DNA of 11,087 nucleotides from Anaerolineae bacterium (GCA_030598885.1 JAUVOZ010000052.1:1-11087), one strand, 5' to 3'; positions 1 to 7,397 are shown, counted from the stretch's first letter. The notes: generated by a model not told the origin, from the letters alone. Numbers and translations are program-made.

Positions 1-318
1 CTCGATTGGCTTCAGTAGAGTCGGGTAGTCGCGAGGGTCGTATTCAAGGTCGGCGTCTTGGATGAGAATCAATTCACCACGAGCGGCTTGGATGCCGGTT
101 CTGACCGCGGCACCTTTACCTTGATTATGTTGGTGCATGATCAGATTGGTGATTGGATATTTGGACGCGAGTTCATGGAGTAACTCGCGCGTTCCATCGG
201 TGGAACCATCGTCAACAATAACGATTTCATCTGCCAATCCTACAGCTTCTACCCGACTGAGGATTTCTTCGATTGTCGCATGTTCGTTATAGACCGGCAT
301 CACAATGGAGAGTTTCAT
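1..318 (-). CDS. Family 2 glycosyltransferase, N-terminal part (runs off the window)
   Basis: The first 106 codons are present and the rest lies beyond position 1. It is a GT-A fold enzyme that moves a sugar from a nucleotide or similar donor, probably to a lipid carrier or other membrane acceptor on the cytoplasmic side. The start reads MKLSIVMPVYNE, the usual first strand of the family. DDGSTDGT follows at residues 36-43 (donor binding), then QGKGAAVRTG at 66-75 and the metal-binding DXD-type motif QDADLEYDP at 87-95. The KG.A.R.G and DADLEYDP pattern resembles dolichyl/polyprenyl-phosphate mannose or glucose synthases; that subfamily call is inference because the C-terminus is missing. The ATG at 316-318 has no Shine-Dalgarno sequence. 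A promoter -10 box ends 7 bases upstream, so translation is probably leaderless. Confidence 0.9.
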   Translation of the reverse strand, partial: MKLSIVMPVYNEHATIEEILSRVEAVGLADEIVIVDDGSTDGTRELLHELASKYPITNLIMHQHNQGKGAAVRTGIQAARGELILIQDADLEYDPRDYPTLLKPIE

Positions 319-325
319 GGCGGGA

Positions 326-354
326 ATTGTACCTAGCAAGTGCTATTGGGACAA
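326..354 (-). promoter_or_regulatory. Promoter of the glycosyltransferase gene (leaderless type)
   Basis: On the minus strand, TTGTCC (354-349) is followed after 17 bases by TACAAT (331-326). These are good matches to the sigma-70-type consensus hexamers at ideal spacing. Only seven bases (TCCCGCC) separate the -10 box from the ATG at 318, so the transcript should begin at or within a base or two of the start codon. Confidence 0.6.
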
Positions 355-362
355 ATGGGTAT

Positions 363-391
363 TTGCCCACCTGTGAGGCAGTGTATATAAT
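363..391 (+). promoter_or_regulatory. Promoter of the AAA ATPase operon
   Basis: TTGCCC (363-368) and a perfect TATAAT (386-391) are separated by 17 bases. Transcription would start near 398, giving a leader of about 68 bases before the ATG at 466. The -35 box lies 8 bases from the -35 box of the divergent glycosyltransferase promoter. Confidence 0.55.
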
Positions 392-465
392 CCATTTATA
401 TGAACATTGATGGCAATTATTTCCCGGTCATCAATAAGGTGTAATGTAATCTTTGGAGGCGTAGG

Positions 466-1815
466 ATGTCCTTACCGCGAAGTTCTGTAAGATCAGCCCA
501 TCCTGAGCCGAACCCCACAACCTCAAGTCTGCGTTTCATCCCTCAACCAATAAGCCGAGTAGAGGATACTGGCTTATCGCAATTATGGCTGCAAGACTTG
601 GCGCTCAAGACCCTTTACTTCCGTGGTTACCTGACTGGTTTTGTCGTCGCTGAAGCAATGGCGTTGCCTTTCGCTGGATTGGTGGATCAGGTACTTGAAG
701 CGCTGAAGCGAGAGAAATATGTCGAGGTAAAAACCCAGGTGGGATTTGGTGAGGGATCGTATCAATATGCAATAACTGGGGCAGGTATTGCCCGTGCCCG
801 TGAGGCGCTTGAGCGAAGCCAATATGCCGGGCCGGCGCCAGTACCTCTTTCAGTGTACAACGAATCTGTCCGTCGCCAGAGTCGTGGTCGGCCTACTGTC
901 CATGCACGAATAATGCGGCAAGCCCTGGCTGATCTGGTGCTTTCTGAAAGGACATTCAACCAGATTGGGCCGGCGGTTAATTCTGGCACTTCGATCTTTC
1001 TATACGGACCACCCGGCAATGGTAAAACCTCCATCGCCCGGGCGATTGGAAACATTCTCCTAGAAGAAGACATGTATATCCCCCATGCCATTGACATCGA
1101 TGGGCAGGTAGTGAAGATGTACGACACGGTGAATCATGTGCTTTCTCCGGAGGAAGATGCCACCGAATCAGGAGCCGGTTCTATGAAGACCGGAGCCAAG
1201 CAAGACCCTCGATGGGTTAAAATCCGCCGCCCGTTCGTCGTGGTCGGTGGTGAACTGACGATGGCTGGATTGGACCTTGTCTTTGACGATGTCAACAAGT
1301 TCTACGAGGCGCCATTCCAGGTGAAAGCTAACGGCGGTGTGTTCTTAGTAGATGATTTTGGGCGTCAGCAGGTTCGACCACGAGACCTGCTGAACCGTTG
1401 GATCGTGCCACTCGAGAACCGTATCGATTATCTAACGCTGCATACCGGTCGGAAGGTTGAAGTGCCATTCGATGTTCTGGTGGTCTTCTCCACCAACCTT
1501 CCTCCTCGCGATCTGGTGGATGAGGCTTTTCTCCGCCGTCTGCGTCATAAGATCGAAATTGGCGATCCATCCTATGAATCGTATCGAAAGATTTTTAAAC
1601 TTGTCGCTGAGGATAAAGGGATAGACTACTCAGATAAGGGATTGGCGTATATGTTGCAGGAATGGTATATAAAACGTAACCGTAAACTGCGCGCCTCGCA
1701 TCCCCGTGATATCTGTGACCAGATCCTAGACATCTCACGTTATCTGAACGTCGAACCTGAAATGAGTAAAGATTTGTTAGATCGAGCAGCTGAGGCGTAC
1801 TTCGTCGAACTGTAG
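466..1815 (+). CDS. AAA+ ATPase with N-terminal winged-helix-like domain
   Basis: A cytoplasmic ATPase of 449 residues. Residues about 40-120 resemble a winged-helix domain: a helix-rich segment, then KREKYVEVK and the wing-like SYQYAITGAG. The AAA+ core follows. Walker A is GPPGNGKT (181-188), Walker B is GGVFLVDDFG (290-299, acidic D296/D297), sensor 1 is FSTN ending at N344, and EAFLRRLR (353-360) supplies the likely arginine finger. Between Walker A and B lies an insert of about 60 residues with polar, low-complexity composition (around 225-245). The C-terminus is helical, like an AAA+ lid. TGGAGG at 454-459 gives a suitable ribosome binding site for the ATG. The target is unknown; proteins of this general layout are known in Chloroflexota and related phyla. 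It is the first gene of a three-gene run, with the next ATG two bases after its stop. Confidence 0.85.
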   Translation: MSLPRSSVRSAHPEPNPTTSSLRFIPQPISRVEDTGLSQLWLQDLALKTLYFRGYLTGFVVAEAMALPFAGLVDQVLEALKREKYVEVKTQVGFGEGSYQYAITGAGIARAREALERSQYAGPAPVPLSVYNESVRRQSRGRPTVHARIMRQALADLVLSERTFNQIGPAVNSGTSIFLYGPPGNGKTSIARAIGNILLEEDMYIPHAIDIDGQVVKMYDTVNHVLSPEEDATESGAGSMKTGAKQDPRWVKIRRPFVVVGGELTMAGLDLVFDDVNKFYEAPFQVKANGGVFLVDDFGRQQVRPRDLLNRWIVPLENRIDYLTLHTGRKVEVPFDVLVVFSTNLPPRDLVDEAFLRRLRHKIEIGDPSYESYRKIFKLVAEDKGIDYSDKGLAYMLQEWYIKRNRKLRASHPRDICDQILDISRYLNVEPEMSKDLLDRAAEAYFVEL

Positions 1816-1817
1816 CG

Positions 1818-2606
1818 ATGGAAACAACTTTAATATGGTTCGGAAACGCCCCGTTGGTGATTGCCCATCGCGGGGCGTCTGTTCATGCACCGGAGAATAC
1901 AATCGCGGCCTTCAGTCTGGCTGCCGAGCTTGGGGCCGATGCAGTGGAGCTGGACGCAAAACTTACCGCGGATGGTCAAGTTGTCGTGCACCATGATCGA
2001 ACCCTCGATCGGACGACTACTGGGACCGGACCCCTTAAAGCCCGAACCCTGGAAGAACTCCAACGCCTTGACGCCGGATCACATTTTAACCTGAGCTATG
2101 CCGGGGAACGTATTCCCACTCTAAGTGAGGTCTTCCGAGCTGTTGCTGATAGATTGTTGATCAACATCGAATTATCGAATTACGCCAGTCCTCTTGATTG
2201 TCTGCCTGAAGCTGTCGTCAAATTAGTCCATGAGTTTGGCCTCGAGAAACGGGTGTTGTTGTCCTCGTTTAATCCGGCTGGATTAATAAAAGTGCGGAAG
2301 TTGGCGCCGGAGATACAACTCGGACTGCTTACTGATGCTAAGGAACCGAGATGGTTACGTTTGTTTTTTGGTATGTTTACTCCTCACGAAGCTATCCATC
2401 CCTCAATGACTCTGATTAGCGAAGAGATGATCGAAGATCAACATCGGCAAGGACGTTGGGTCAATGTTTGGACGGTCAACGAGCTAGAAAATATCAAAAG
2501 ATTGGTTCATCTGGGTGTGGAGGGGGTGATCACAGATGTCCCTGATTTGGCTCGGGAGGTGGTGCAAGAAATCCATCTCGATAACCGGGAAGAAGGCGGT
2601 GGCTAA
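1818..2606 (+). CDS. Glycerophosphodiester phosphodiesterase (GDPD), cytosolic type
   Basis: This enzyme hydrolyses deacylated phospholipids (glycerophosphodiesters) to sn-glycerol 3-phosphate plus the alcohol. At 262 residues with no signal peptide it matches the cytoplasmic UgpQ-like group. Visible signature residues are AHRGA (16-20) and PENT (25-28), the metal ligands in VELD (E44, D46), and the catalytic HHD (58-60). The C-terminal strand VNVWTVN and the closing GVEGVITDVPD are also typical of the TIM-barrel family. One departure is that the usual metal-binding E-I-K stretch reads NIELSN, so the lysine is replaced. This may be a subfamily trait rather than a defect. There is no obvious Shine-Dalgarno sequence. 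The ATG lies two bases after the stop of the ATPase gene, which suggests translational coupling. Confidence 0.9.
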   Translation: METTLIWFGNAPLVIAHRGASVHAPENTIAAFSLAAELGADAVELDAKLTADGQVVVHHDRTLDRTTTGTGPLKARTLEELQRLDAGSHFNLSYAGERIPTLSEVFRAVADRLLINIELSNYASPLDCLPEAVVKLVHEFGLEKRVLLSSFNPAGLIKVRKLAPEIQLGLLTDAKEPRWLRLFFGMFTPHEAIHPSMTLISEEMIEDQHRQGRWVNVWTVNELENIKRLVHLGVEGVITDVPDLAREVVQEIHLDNREEGGG

Positions 2607-2610
2607 GCGT

Positions 2611-3447
2611 TTGAATGATGTGGCATGGACGATTGATGAATTAATATGTGTGTGCATCGCCCGGCAGGTGCAAGATGGCGAAGCAGTGGCTCAAGGATTA
2701 GCCACACCATTGGTGGCCGCTGGATATCTCCTGGCATGGCATACGCATGCTCCAAATCTCTACTTCGCCTCCGCCATCGGTCAAAGCATATGTCGTGAGG
2801 GTGCACCGCTGGGCTTAGCGACGGTAGAGGCTCTTTGGTTGGATCGGGCGATGAAGACATATGGATTCGTGACGGTCGCCGCGGAGCTACTTCCCAGTAT
2901 GCGACCGAAAGAATTCTTTCGGCCAGGTCAAGTAGACCCACATGGAAACTTCAACAATATCGCCTTTGGTAAAGACTATCGGCGACCACGTTTAAGGTTA
3001 CCAGGTACAGGAGGCATCCCCGATATTACTAATATGCTTAACGATATATATCTCTACGTACCTCGACATACGCGGGTGACCTTTGTCAAGGAGTTGGATT
3101 TTCTCTCTGGCATGGGTCATCATCCAGCCCGACAGAGGGGGTCAGGTCCTCGCTATCTGATCTCCAATCTAGGTCAATTCGATTTTGACTCAGGGAGGAT
3201 GCGAATAACCCATCTGCATCCGGGGGTGAATCTTGAACAGGTGCAGGTGAAGACAGGTTTTGACCTAGATGTTTCCCCACAATTATCGACAACGGAACCA
3301 CCGACGATAAAGGAGGTGGTTCTTCTCCGAGAGGTAATTGATCCATTGCGAATTCGCCGTTTAGAACTGTTGAGTGGGCCAAAACGGCGCAGGTTTTTGC
3401 GATCTGCTTTAGAGCAAGAAATTGCGCATAGCCACAACGAGTCTTAG
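2611..3447 (+). CDS. Family I CoA-transferase beta-subunit-like protein lacking the catalytic Glu
   Basis: About 278 residues with the glutaconate CoA-transferase subunit B / IpdB fold. Diagnostic stretches are WTIDEL...ARQVQDGE near the N-terminus, GQVDPHGNFNN, RLPGTGGIPD, SNLGQFDFD, HPGV, TGFDLDVSP and LLREVIDP. In glutaconate CoA-transferase the beta subunit carries a catalytic glutamate in VESG. The aligned stretch here reads FASAIG, with Ala at residue 55. It may therefore be a thioester hydrolase/lyase-like enzyme or a non-catalytic partner rather than a true transferase. No alpha subunit is visible nearby. I chose the TTG at 2611 because AAGGCGGTGG sits at a good distance upstream, the N-terminus then fits the family, and overlap with the GDPD gene is avoided. 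GTG at 2599 is an alternative. An ATG at 2536 would overlap the upstream gene by 71 bases. Confidence 0.8.
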   Translation: MNDVAWTIDELICVCIARQVQDGEAVAQGLATPLVAAGYLLAWHTHAPNLYFASAIGQSICREGAPLGLATVEALWLDRAMKTYGFVTVAAELLPSMRPKEFFRPGQVDPHGNFNNIAFGKDYRRPRLRLPGTGGIPDITNMLNDIYLYVPRHTRVTFVKELDFLSGMGHHPARQRGSGPRYLISNLGQFDFDSGRMRITHLHPGVNLEQVQVKTGFDLDVSPQLSTTEPPTIKEVVLLREVIDPLRIRRLELLSGPKRRRFLRSALEQEIAHSHNES

Positions 3448-3467
3448 TTTCAATACGCCTATGGCTC

Positions 3468-3496
3468 TTGTGACGACCCGCCGCCAAAGGTATACT
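3468..3496 (+). promoter_or_regulatory. Promoter of the GH3-like gene (leaderless type)
   Basis: TTGTGA (3468-3473) and TATACT (3491-3496) are spaced by exactly 17 bases. Seven bases (ATCAGCT) then lead straight into the ATG at 3504. There is no ribosome binding site. It marks GH3 as a transcription unit separate from the three genes upstream. Confidence 0.6.
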
Positions 3497-3503
3497 ATCA
3501 GCT

Positions 3504-6296
3504 ATGCAGCGTATACTTATCACACTCATCTTGTTCTGCATGTTGCTCATACCCACACAAGCCGGAAAAAAATTACCTGAGCAATATCCTATAGATTCAA
3601 TCTCGAATCTTTTGCAGGAGATGACGCCTGAGGAAAAGGTGGGTCAGCTATTCTTAGTGACCTTCGAGGGGAACGCTCCGCAACCAGACGATCCGATTAT
3701 CGATCTCATTGTAAATCACCATATATCAGGTGTGATTTTTAAAAATATAAATAATAATTTTTCTGAATCGCCAGAAACCCTAAACGAAGCGAAAGCACTT
3801 ATTTCACTGCTTCAGGATGCAGAGTACCAAGCTTCACAGCTTGATGACGAAGCAAATGCAGAGGATGACCAATCAATCCTGCCAATCTATATCCCTTTAT
3901 TCATTACAATCAGCCAGGAGAGCGGGGTCCCGCAATTCTCTGAGATTCTCTCTGGTTTCACAGAACTGCCATCTGAGATGGCGATCGGTGCAACCTGGAA
4001 TATTGAAATGGCGAGAGAAGTGGGGAAGATCCTGGGAAAAGAACTGGAGGCGCTGGGATTTAATCTTCTACTCGGACCACCTCTGGATGTCCTGGAGGAA
4101 CCTCGTTTAATCGGCCCTGGCGACCTGGGAGTGAGATCATTTGGTGGTGATCCGTACTGGGCGAGTGTGATGGGTCGAGCTTATGTCGCTGGTTTGCATG
4201 AAGGCTCACATAGTCGATTAGGGGTGATAGTCAAACATTTCCCTGGGCTTGGAAGCGCGGACCGCCCTATTGAAGAGGAAGTTGCGACGGTTCGGAAGTC
4301 ACTCGAGCAACTGAAGCAAATTGAGTTAGCGCCTTTCTTTGCGGTAACGTGGACAAACCCTGGTGAGGCTGAGGATGTAGCTGATGGCTTATTGGCTTCG
4401 CATATTCGATACCAGGGTTTCCAGGGTAATATTCGGGATACAACTAGACCAGTCAGTCTGGACCCACAAACCCATGCTCAATTAATGGCGCTTGAACCTC
4501 TGGCGACTTGGCGGCAGGGGGGCGGCATCATGGTAAGCGACTCGCTAGGGTCAAGGGCGATACGCCGATTCCGGGATCCACTTGAAAGGACATTTCAAGC
4601 ACATCTAGTTGCCCGAGATGCATTTCTTGCTGGTAATGACCTTCTTATTCTTTCCGACTTCAGAAGCACTGATGATCCGGATGAAGTGACTACAATCCGT
4701 TCGACATTAGCTTTTTTTGCTCAAAAATATCGAGAAGATTCTGCATTCGCACAACGTGTCGATGAAGCTGTGCAGAGAATCCTGCAAATAAAATTACGGT
4801 TATACAATGATGACTTCTCGAGTGAAGAAGTGAAACCGGATGAGTCGGGCATATCAGAGGTTGGTCAGGGTGAGGAGGTTACCTTCCAAGTAGCCAGAGA
4901 GGCCGCTTCTTTAATCAGCCCATCACAAGAAGAAATTGAAGAGAGATTGGGGGGACCTCCACAGTTGAATGAGAGGATTGTGTTCTTCACTGATGTACGT
5001 ATGTGGGAGCAATGTTCTACCTGTTCCCCACAACCCGGGATTGATACTAATGCACTTATGGACACTGTACTCTCGCTTTATGGTCAATCAGCCGCCGGTC
5101 AAGTTAGATCCTGGTATTTATCGTCGTTCACCATGGCGGATCTGGCACACTTTCTGGGAAAACAACCACCGGCTGTGCCAATTGTACCGCTTACGCTAGC
5201 AGATCAACTGGTGGATCCTTTACAACACGCAGATTGGCTCGTTTTCTGTATTCTAGATAGTACTGATCAGGCATATGGAGCTGATGCGCTGAAATTGCTA
5301 CTTGACCAGCGGATGGACCTTGCGCGTAATAAACGAGTAGTGGTTTTCGCTTTCGATGTCCCATATGGATTAGACGCCACAGACATCAGCAAAGTAGATG
5401 TCTACTATACACTTTATTCACAAGGACATGCTTTTATTGATGTGGCTGCCCATCTACTCTTCAATGAACTTTCAGCATCAGGAGCTCCACCAGTGAGTGT
5501 GCCTGGGATAGGATATGACTTAATTGAAGCCACATCTCCCGATCCCGATCAAATAATATCCCTAGCTGCTTACGTTGATGATGAAGAGATTACTTCGGAG
5601 GATTACCCGCCAGAATTAATGGTTGGTTATTTGATGCCGGTTGGGACAGGGGTTATTCTGGATGCGAACGCAAACCCCGTACCAGATGGGACTGTTGTGG
5701 AATTCATTCTCACCCACCAGGGAGAGAATATCTCTCCGGTTACAATCAAGTCAACTACTAAGGATGGTGTAGCTAGATTTAGCTTACAACTTGATCGTCC
5801 GGGCTTATTGACCATCTCAGCTAGAAGCGATCCGGCGCGGAACTCAGAGACACTTCAGTTTAATGTTCAAGAAGATTTACTAGCTATTGCTACTCCAATA
5901 TCTCCTACGATCGAACCGACTGTTACCCTTCAGCCAACCACTACTACCACTTTGCCAACACCCACAACAGTAGTTGGAGTGGGGACGATCTCTCAGGAAG
6001 AAACGCCAGTGGACATGGGTGCCATCGATTTGCTGCTAGGGATATTGGGTGTAGCGATCGTCGCTGGGGTGGGTTATATGTCTGCTGATCGACGGAATGC
6101 TCCGTTGAGCAGCCGAGTTCGCAATACTCTACTGCCGATCATATGTGGTTTGGTGGGATACAACTACCTTGCATTAAATTTACCTGGAAGCTCTGTTCTC
6201 CTGCAGTCGATAGGAGCACTGGCAGGAATGGCTTTTGCTTTGGCCGCGGGAGTTGTAGGACTCTGGATCGCCCAATTTATTTATAGGGGTAAATGA
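3504..6296 (+). CDS. Exported, membrane-anchored GH3-like protein with Ig-like domain
   Basis: 930 residues. A signal peptide (1-20, hydrophobic core ILITLILFCMLLIP, likely cut after TQA) is followed by a glycoside hydrolase family 3 TIM-barrel domain (about 30-430). This begins with MTPEEKVGQLFLVTF and contains KHFPGLG (244-250) and MVSDSLG, whose D346 aligns with the GH3 nucleophile. A GH3 C-terminal-like alpha/beta domain spans about 470-680 (KRVVVFAFDVPYGLD...). A beta-rich Ig-like domain follows (about 705-790), then a Pro/Thr-rich linker (790-830) and three predicted membrane helices (about 840-862, 875-893 and 899-926). Family relatives include beta-N-acetylhexosaminidases (NagZ) and beta-glucosidases acting on peptidoglycan fragments or glycans. 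The DxH acid/base motif that NagZ-type enzymes carry after KHFPGHG is absent, so activity is uncertain. It should sit on the outer face of the cytoplasmic membrane. The gene converges on the kinase gene, with five bases between the stops. Confidence 0.85.
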   Translation: MQRILITLILFCMLLIPTQAGKKLPEQYPIDSISNLLQEMTPEEKVGQLFLVTFEGNAPQPDDPIIDLIVNHHISGVIFKNINNNFSESPETLNEAKALISLLQDAEYQASQLDDEANAEDDQSILPIYIPLFITISQESGVPQFSEILSGFTELPSEMAIGATWNIEMAREVGKILGKELEALGFNLLLGPPLDVLEEPRLIGPGDLGVRSFGGDPYWASVMGRAYVAGLHEGSHSRLGVIVKHFPGLGSADRPIEEEVATVRKSLEQLKQIELAPFFAVTWTNPGEAEDVADGLLASHIRYQGFQGNIRDTTRPVSLDPQTHAQLMALEPLATWRQGGGIMVSDSLGSRAIRRFRDPLERTFQAHLVARDAFLAGNDLLILSDFRSTDDPDEVTTIRSTLAFFAQKYREDSAFAQRVDEAVQRILQIKLRLYNDDFSSEEVKPDESGISEVGQGEEVTFQVAREAASLISPSQEEIEERLGGPPQLNERIVFFTDVRMWEQCSTCSPQPGIDTNALMDTVLSLYGQSAAGQVRSWYLSSFTMADLAHFLGKQPPAVPIVPLTLADQLVDPLQHADWLVFCILDSTDQAYGADALKLLLDQRMDLARNKRVVVFAFDVPYGLDATDISKVDVYYTLYSQGHAFIDVAAHLLFNELSASGAPPVSVPGIGYDLIEATSPDPDQIISLAAYVDDEEITSEDYPPELMVGYLMPVGTGVILDANANPVPDGTVVEFILTHQGENISPVTIKSTTKDGVARFSLQLDRPGLLTISARSDPARNSETLQFNVQEDLLAIATPISPTIEPTVTLQPTTTTTLPTPTTVVGVGTISQEETPVDMGAIDLLLGILGVAIVAGVGYMSADRRNAPLSSRVRNTLLPIICGLVGYNYLALNLPGSSVLLQSIGALAGMAFALAAGVVGLWIAQFIYRGK

Positions 6297-6301
6297 GGAT
6301 T

Positions 6302-7285
6302 TTATTGAAAAGTTGCTATTGTGGCGATTATCAGCAGGATCACTGCTGTTGCTGCCAGAAAACGATCGATGGTTGAGAGAGAAAAAGTTTGGATGAAAGC
6401 TGATGGACTGTGTGGGAGAACACGTACTACAGGTACAGTTCCGAGCAATGCTTGATGGAAGATCTTTATATCCTGCGGGCGGTTATTTGGATGTAGCTCC
6501 ATTGCCCATAAAACAGCTTGATCAACGGTGGGATCAATGTCCGGGTTTAGCTCTCGAGGCGGACGTAATGCATCTGGCCTAAGGAAACGTTGTTTGGCTT
6601 CAATTGGGGGGTGGTTGGTCAACAGATGATAGAGTGTAGCACCAAAAGCGTAGATATCGCTCCGTACATCGGTGTGACCCGCATCACCTCCATATTGTTC
6701 GAGTGGAGTGTATAAGGCGGTCCCGCGACCCTGAATAATCGTGATCGTCATCTCATCCGGCACCAATTGTTTGACCAAGCCGAAGTCGACTAGCTTCAAT
6801 AGACCGCTTGGTGTTAGCTTGAGATTACTCGGCTTTATGTCGCGGTGGATTATTGGGGATGGCTGGTAGTGAAGGTACTCCAAAGCATCGGCGAGTTGGG
6901 AGGCCCAGGAGAGGATATCTGTTTGGGCAAGGTTATTTCCATCACGGCGGGTTTGGTCCATCAGGGTCTTCAAGTCCTCACCTGGCACATAGTCCATCAC
7001 AAGATAATCACATTCTCCATCGGAAAAAAAGTCCGATACTTTAGGCAGATTGGGATGATCTAAACGAGCAAGGAGTGAGGCTTCACGGTAGAACTGTTCT
7101 CGCCCCTGGGTAAGTGTTTCCACCGGGAGGGTAACGTCATACATAACCTCCTTGAGCGCGCACAGCCGTCCGGGGAGGCGATTGTCTTCCGCCAGATAAA
7201 TAGATCCCATGCCGCCTCGACCAATAATCCGGCGGATTATGTAACGATCGCGCAGGACCTGTCCAGACTCAAGTGGATTATGCAA
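6302..7285 (-). CDS. Hanks-type serine/threonine protein kinase with C-terminal membrane anchor
   Basis: 327 residues. The kinase domain occupies about 15-285 with all core elements: glycine loop GRGGMG (22-27), ATP-binding K45 in ALKEV, helix-C glutamate E68, catalytic HRDIKPSN (147-154), and DFG (167-169). The usual APE motif reads PLE. A single hydrophobic helix (about 309-327) ends the protein, so the kinase faces the cytoplasm and there is no extracellular sensor such as PASTA repeats. The start is TTG (7283-7285): it places the glycine loop at the normal distance, no ATG or GTG is nearby, and GAGGC upstream can act as ribosome binding site. The divergent neighbour encodes an FHA phosphothreonine-binding regulator, a likely substrate or effector (inference). 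I saw no convincing -35/-10 pair for this gene. Confidence 0.92.
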   Translation of the reverse strand: MHNPLESGQVLRDRYIIRRIIGRGGMGSIYLAEDNRLPGRLCALKEVMYDVTLPVETLTQGREQFYREASLLARLDHPNLPKVSDFFSDGECDYLVMDYVPGEDLKTLMDQTRRDGNNLAQTDILSWASQLADALEYLHYQPSPIIHRDIKPSNLKLTPSGLLKLVDFGLVKQLVPDEMTITIIQGRGTALYTPLEQYGGDAGHTDVRSDIYAFGATLYHLLTNHPPIEAKQRFLRPDALRPPRELNPDIDPTVDQAVLWAMELHPNNRPQDIKIFHQALLGTVPVVRVLPHSPSAFIQTFSLSTIDRFLAATAVILLIIATIATFQ

Positions 7286-7341
7286 GGGTGAGCCTCGCTT
7301 ACAATAAAGGGCAGAGGTTGCGTCAGGTATCGCTCTCGGCG

Positions 7342-7368
7342 TGAACCCTGCCCCTGGGAACGGGTTCA
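7342..7368. promoter_or_regulatory. Candidate operator: perfect 7-bp inverted repeat between kinase and FHA regulator
   Basis: TGAACCC (7342-7348) and GGGTTCA (7362-7368) form a perfect inverted repeat with a 13-base centre. It lies mid-way in the 150-base gap between the two divergent start codons, 24 bases upstream of a possible -10 box for the FHA gene. Its position suits a dimeric regulator controlling one or both genes, possibly the FHA-winged-helix protein itself. This is inference from symmetry and position only. Confidence 0.35.
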
Positions 7369-7391
7369 GAGCACCTGCAGCTCATTTGCAT

Positions 7392-7397
7392 TATACT
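7392..7397 (+). promoter_or_regulatory. Possible -10 box of the FHA regulator gene
   Basis: TATACT matches the -10 consensus at five of six bases and lies 38 bases before the ATG. No good -35 hexamer is present at 16-18 bases spacing, which would fit a promoter needing an activator. Weak on its own. Confidence 0.3.

Noticed and set aside
762..1127. 121-codon open frame on the minus strand
   Set aside because: It is antisense to the AAA ATPase across its Walker A region and looks like a codon-usage shadow.
2536..2610. ATG start at 2536 for the CoA-transferase-like gene, preceded by GGAGGGGGTGAT
   Set aside because: It overlaps the conserved GVEGVITD coding stretch of the GDPD gene by 71 bases, and the added residues do not fit the family. 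The purine-rich stretch is explained by that coding sequence.
3420..3434. Fifteen-base repeat AATTGCGCATAGCCA also present at 8727-8741
   Set aside because: One copy is coding and the other intergenic, with no shared flanks. A single 15-base match in 11 kb is only mildly unlikely by chance.
3086..3556. 156-codon open frame on the minus strand
   Set aside because: It is antisense to the well-supported CoA-transferase-like and GH3 genes and shows no recognisable domain or ribosome binding site.
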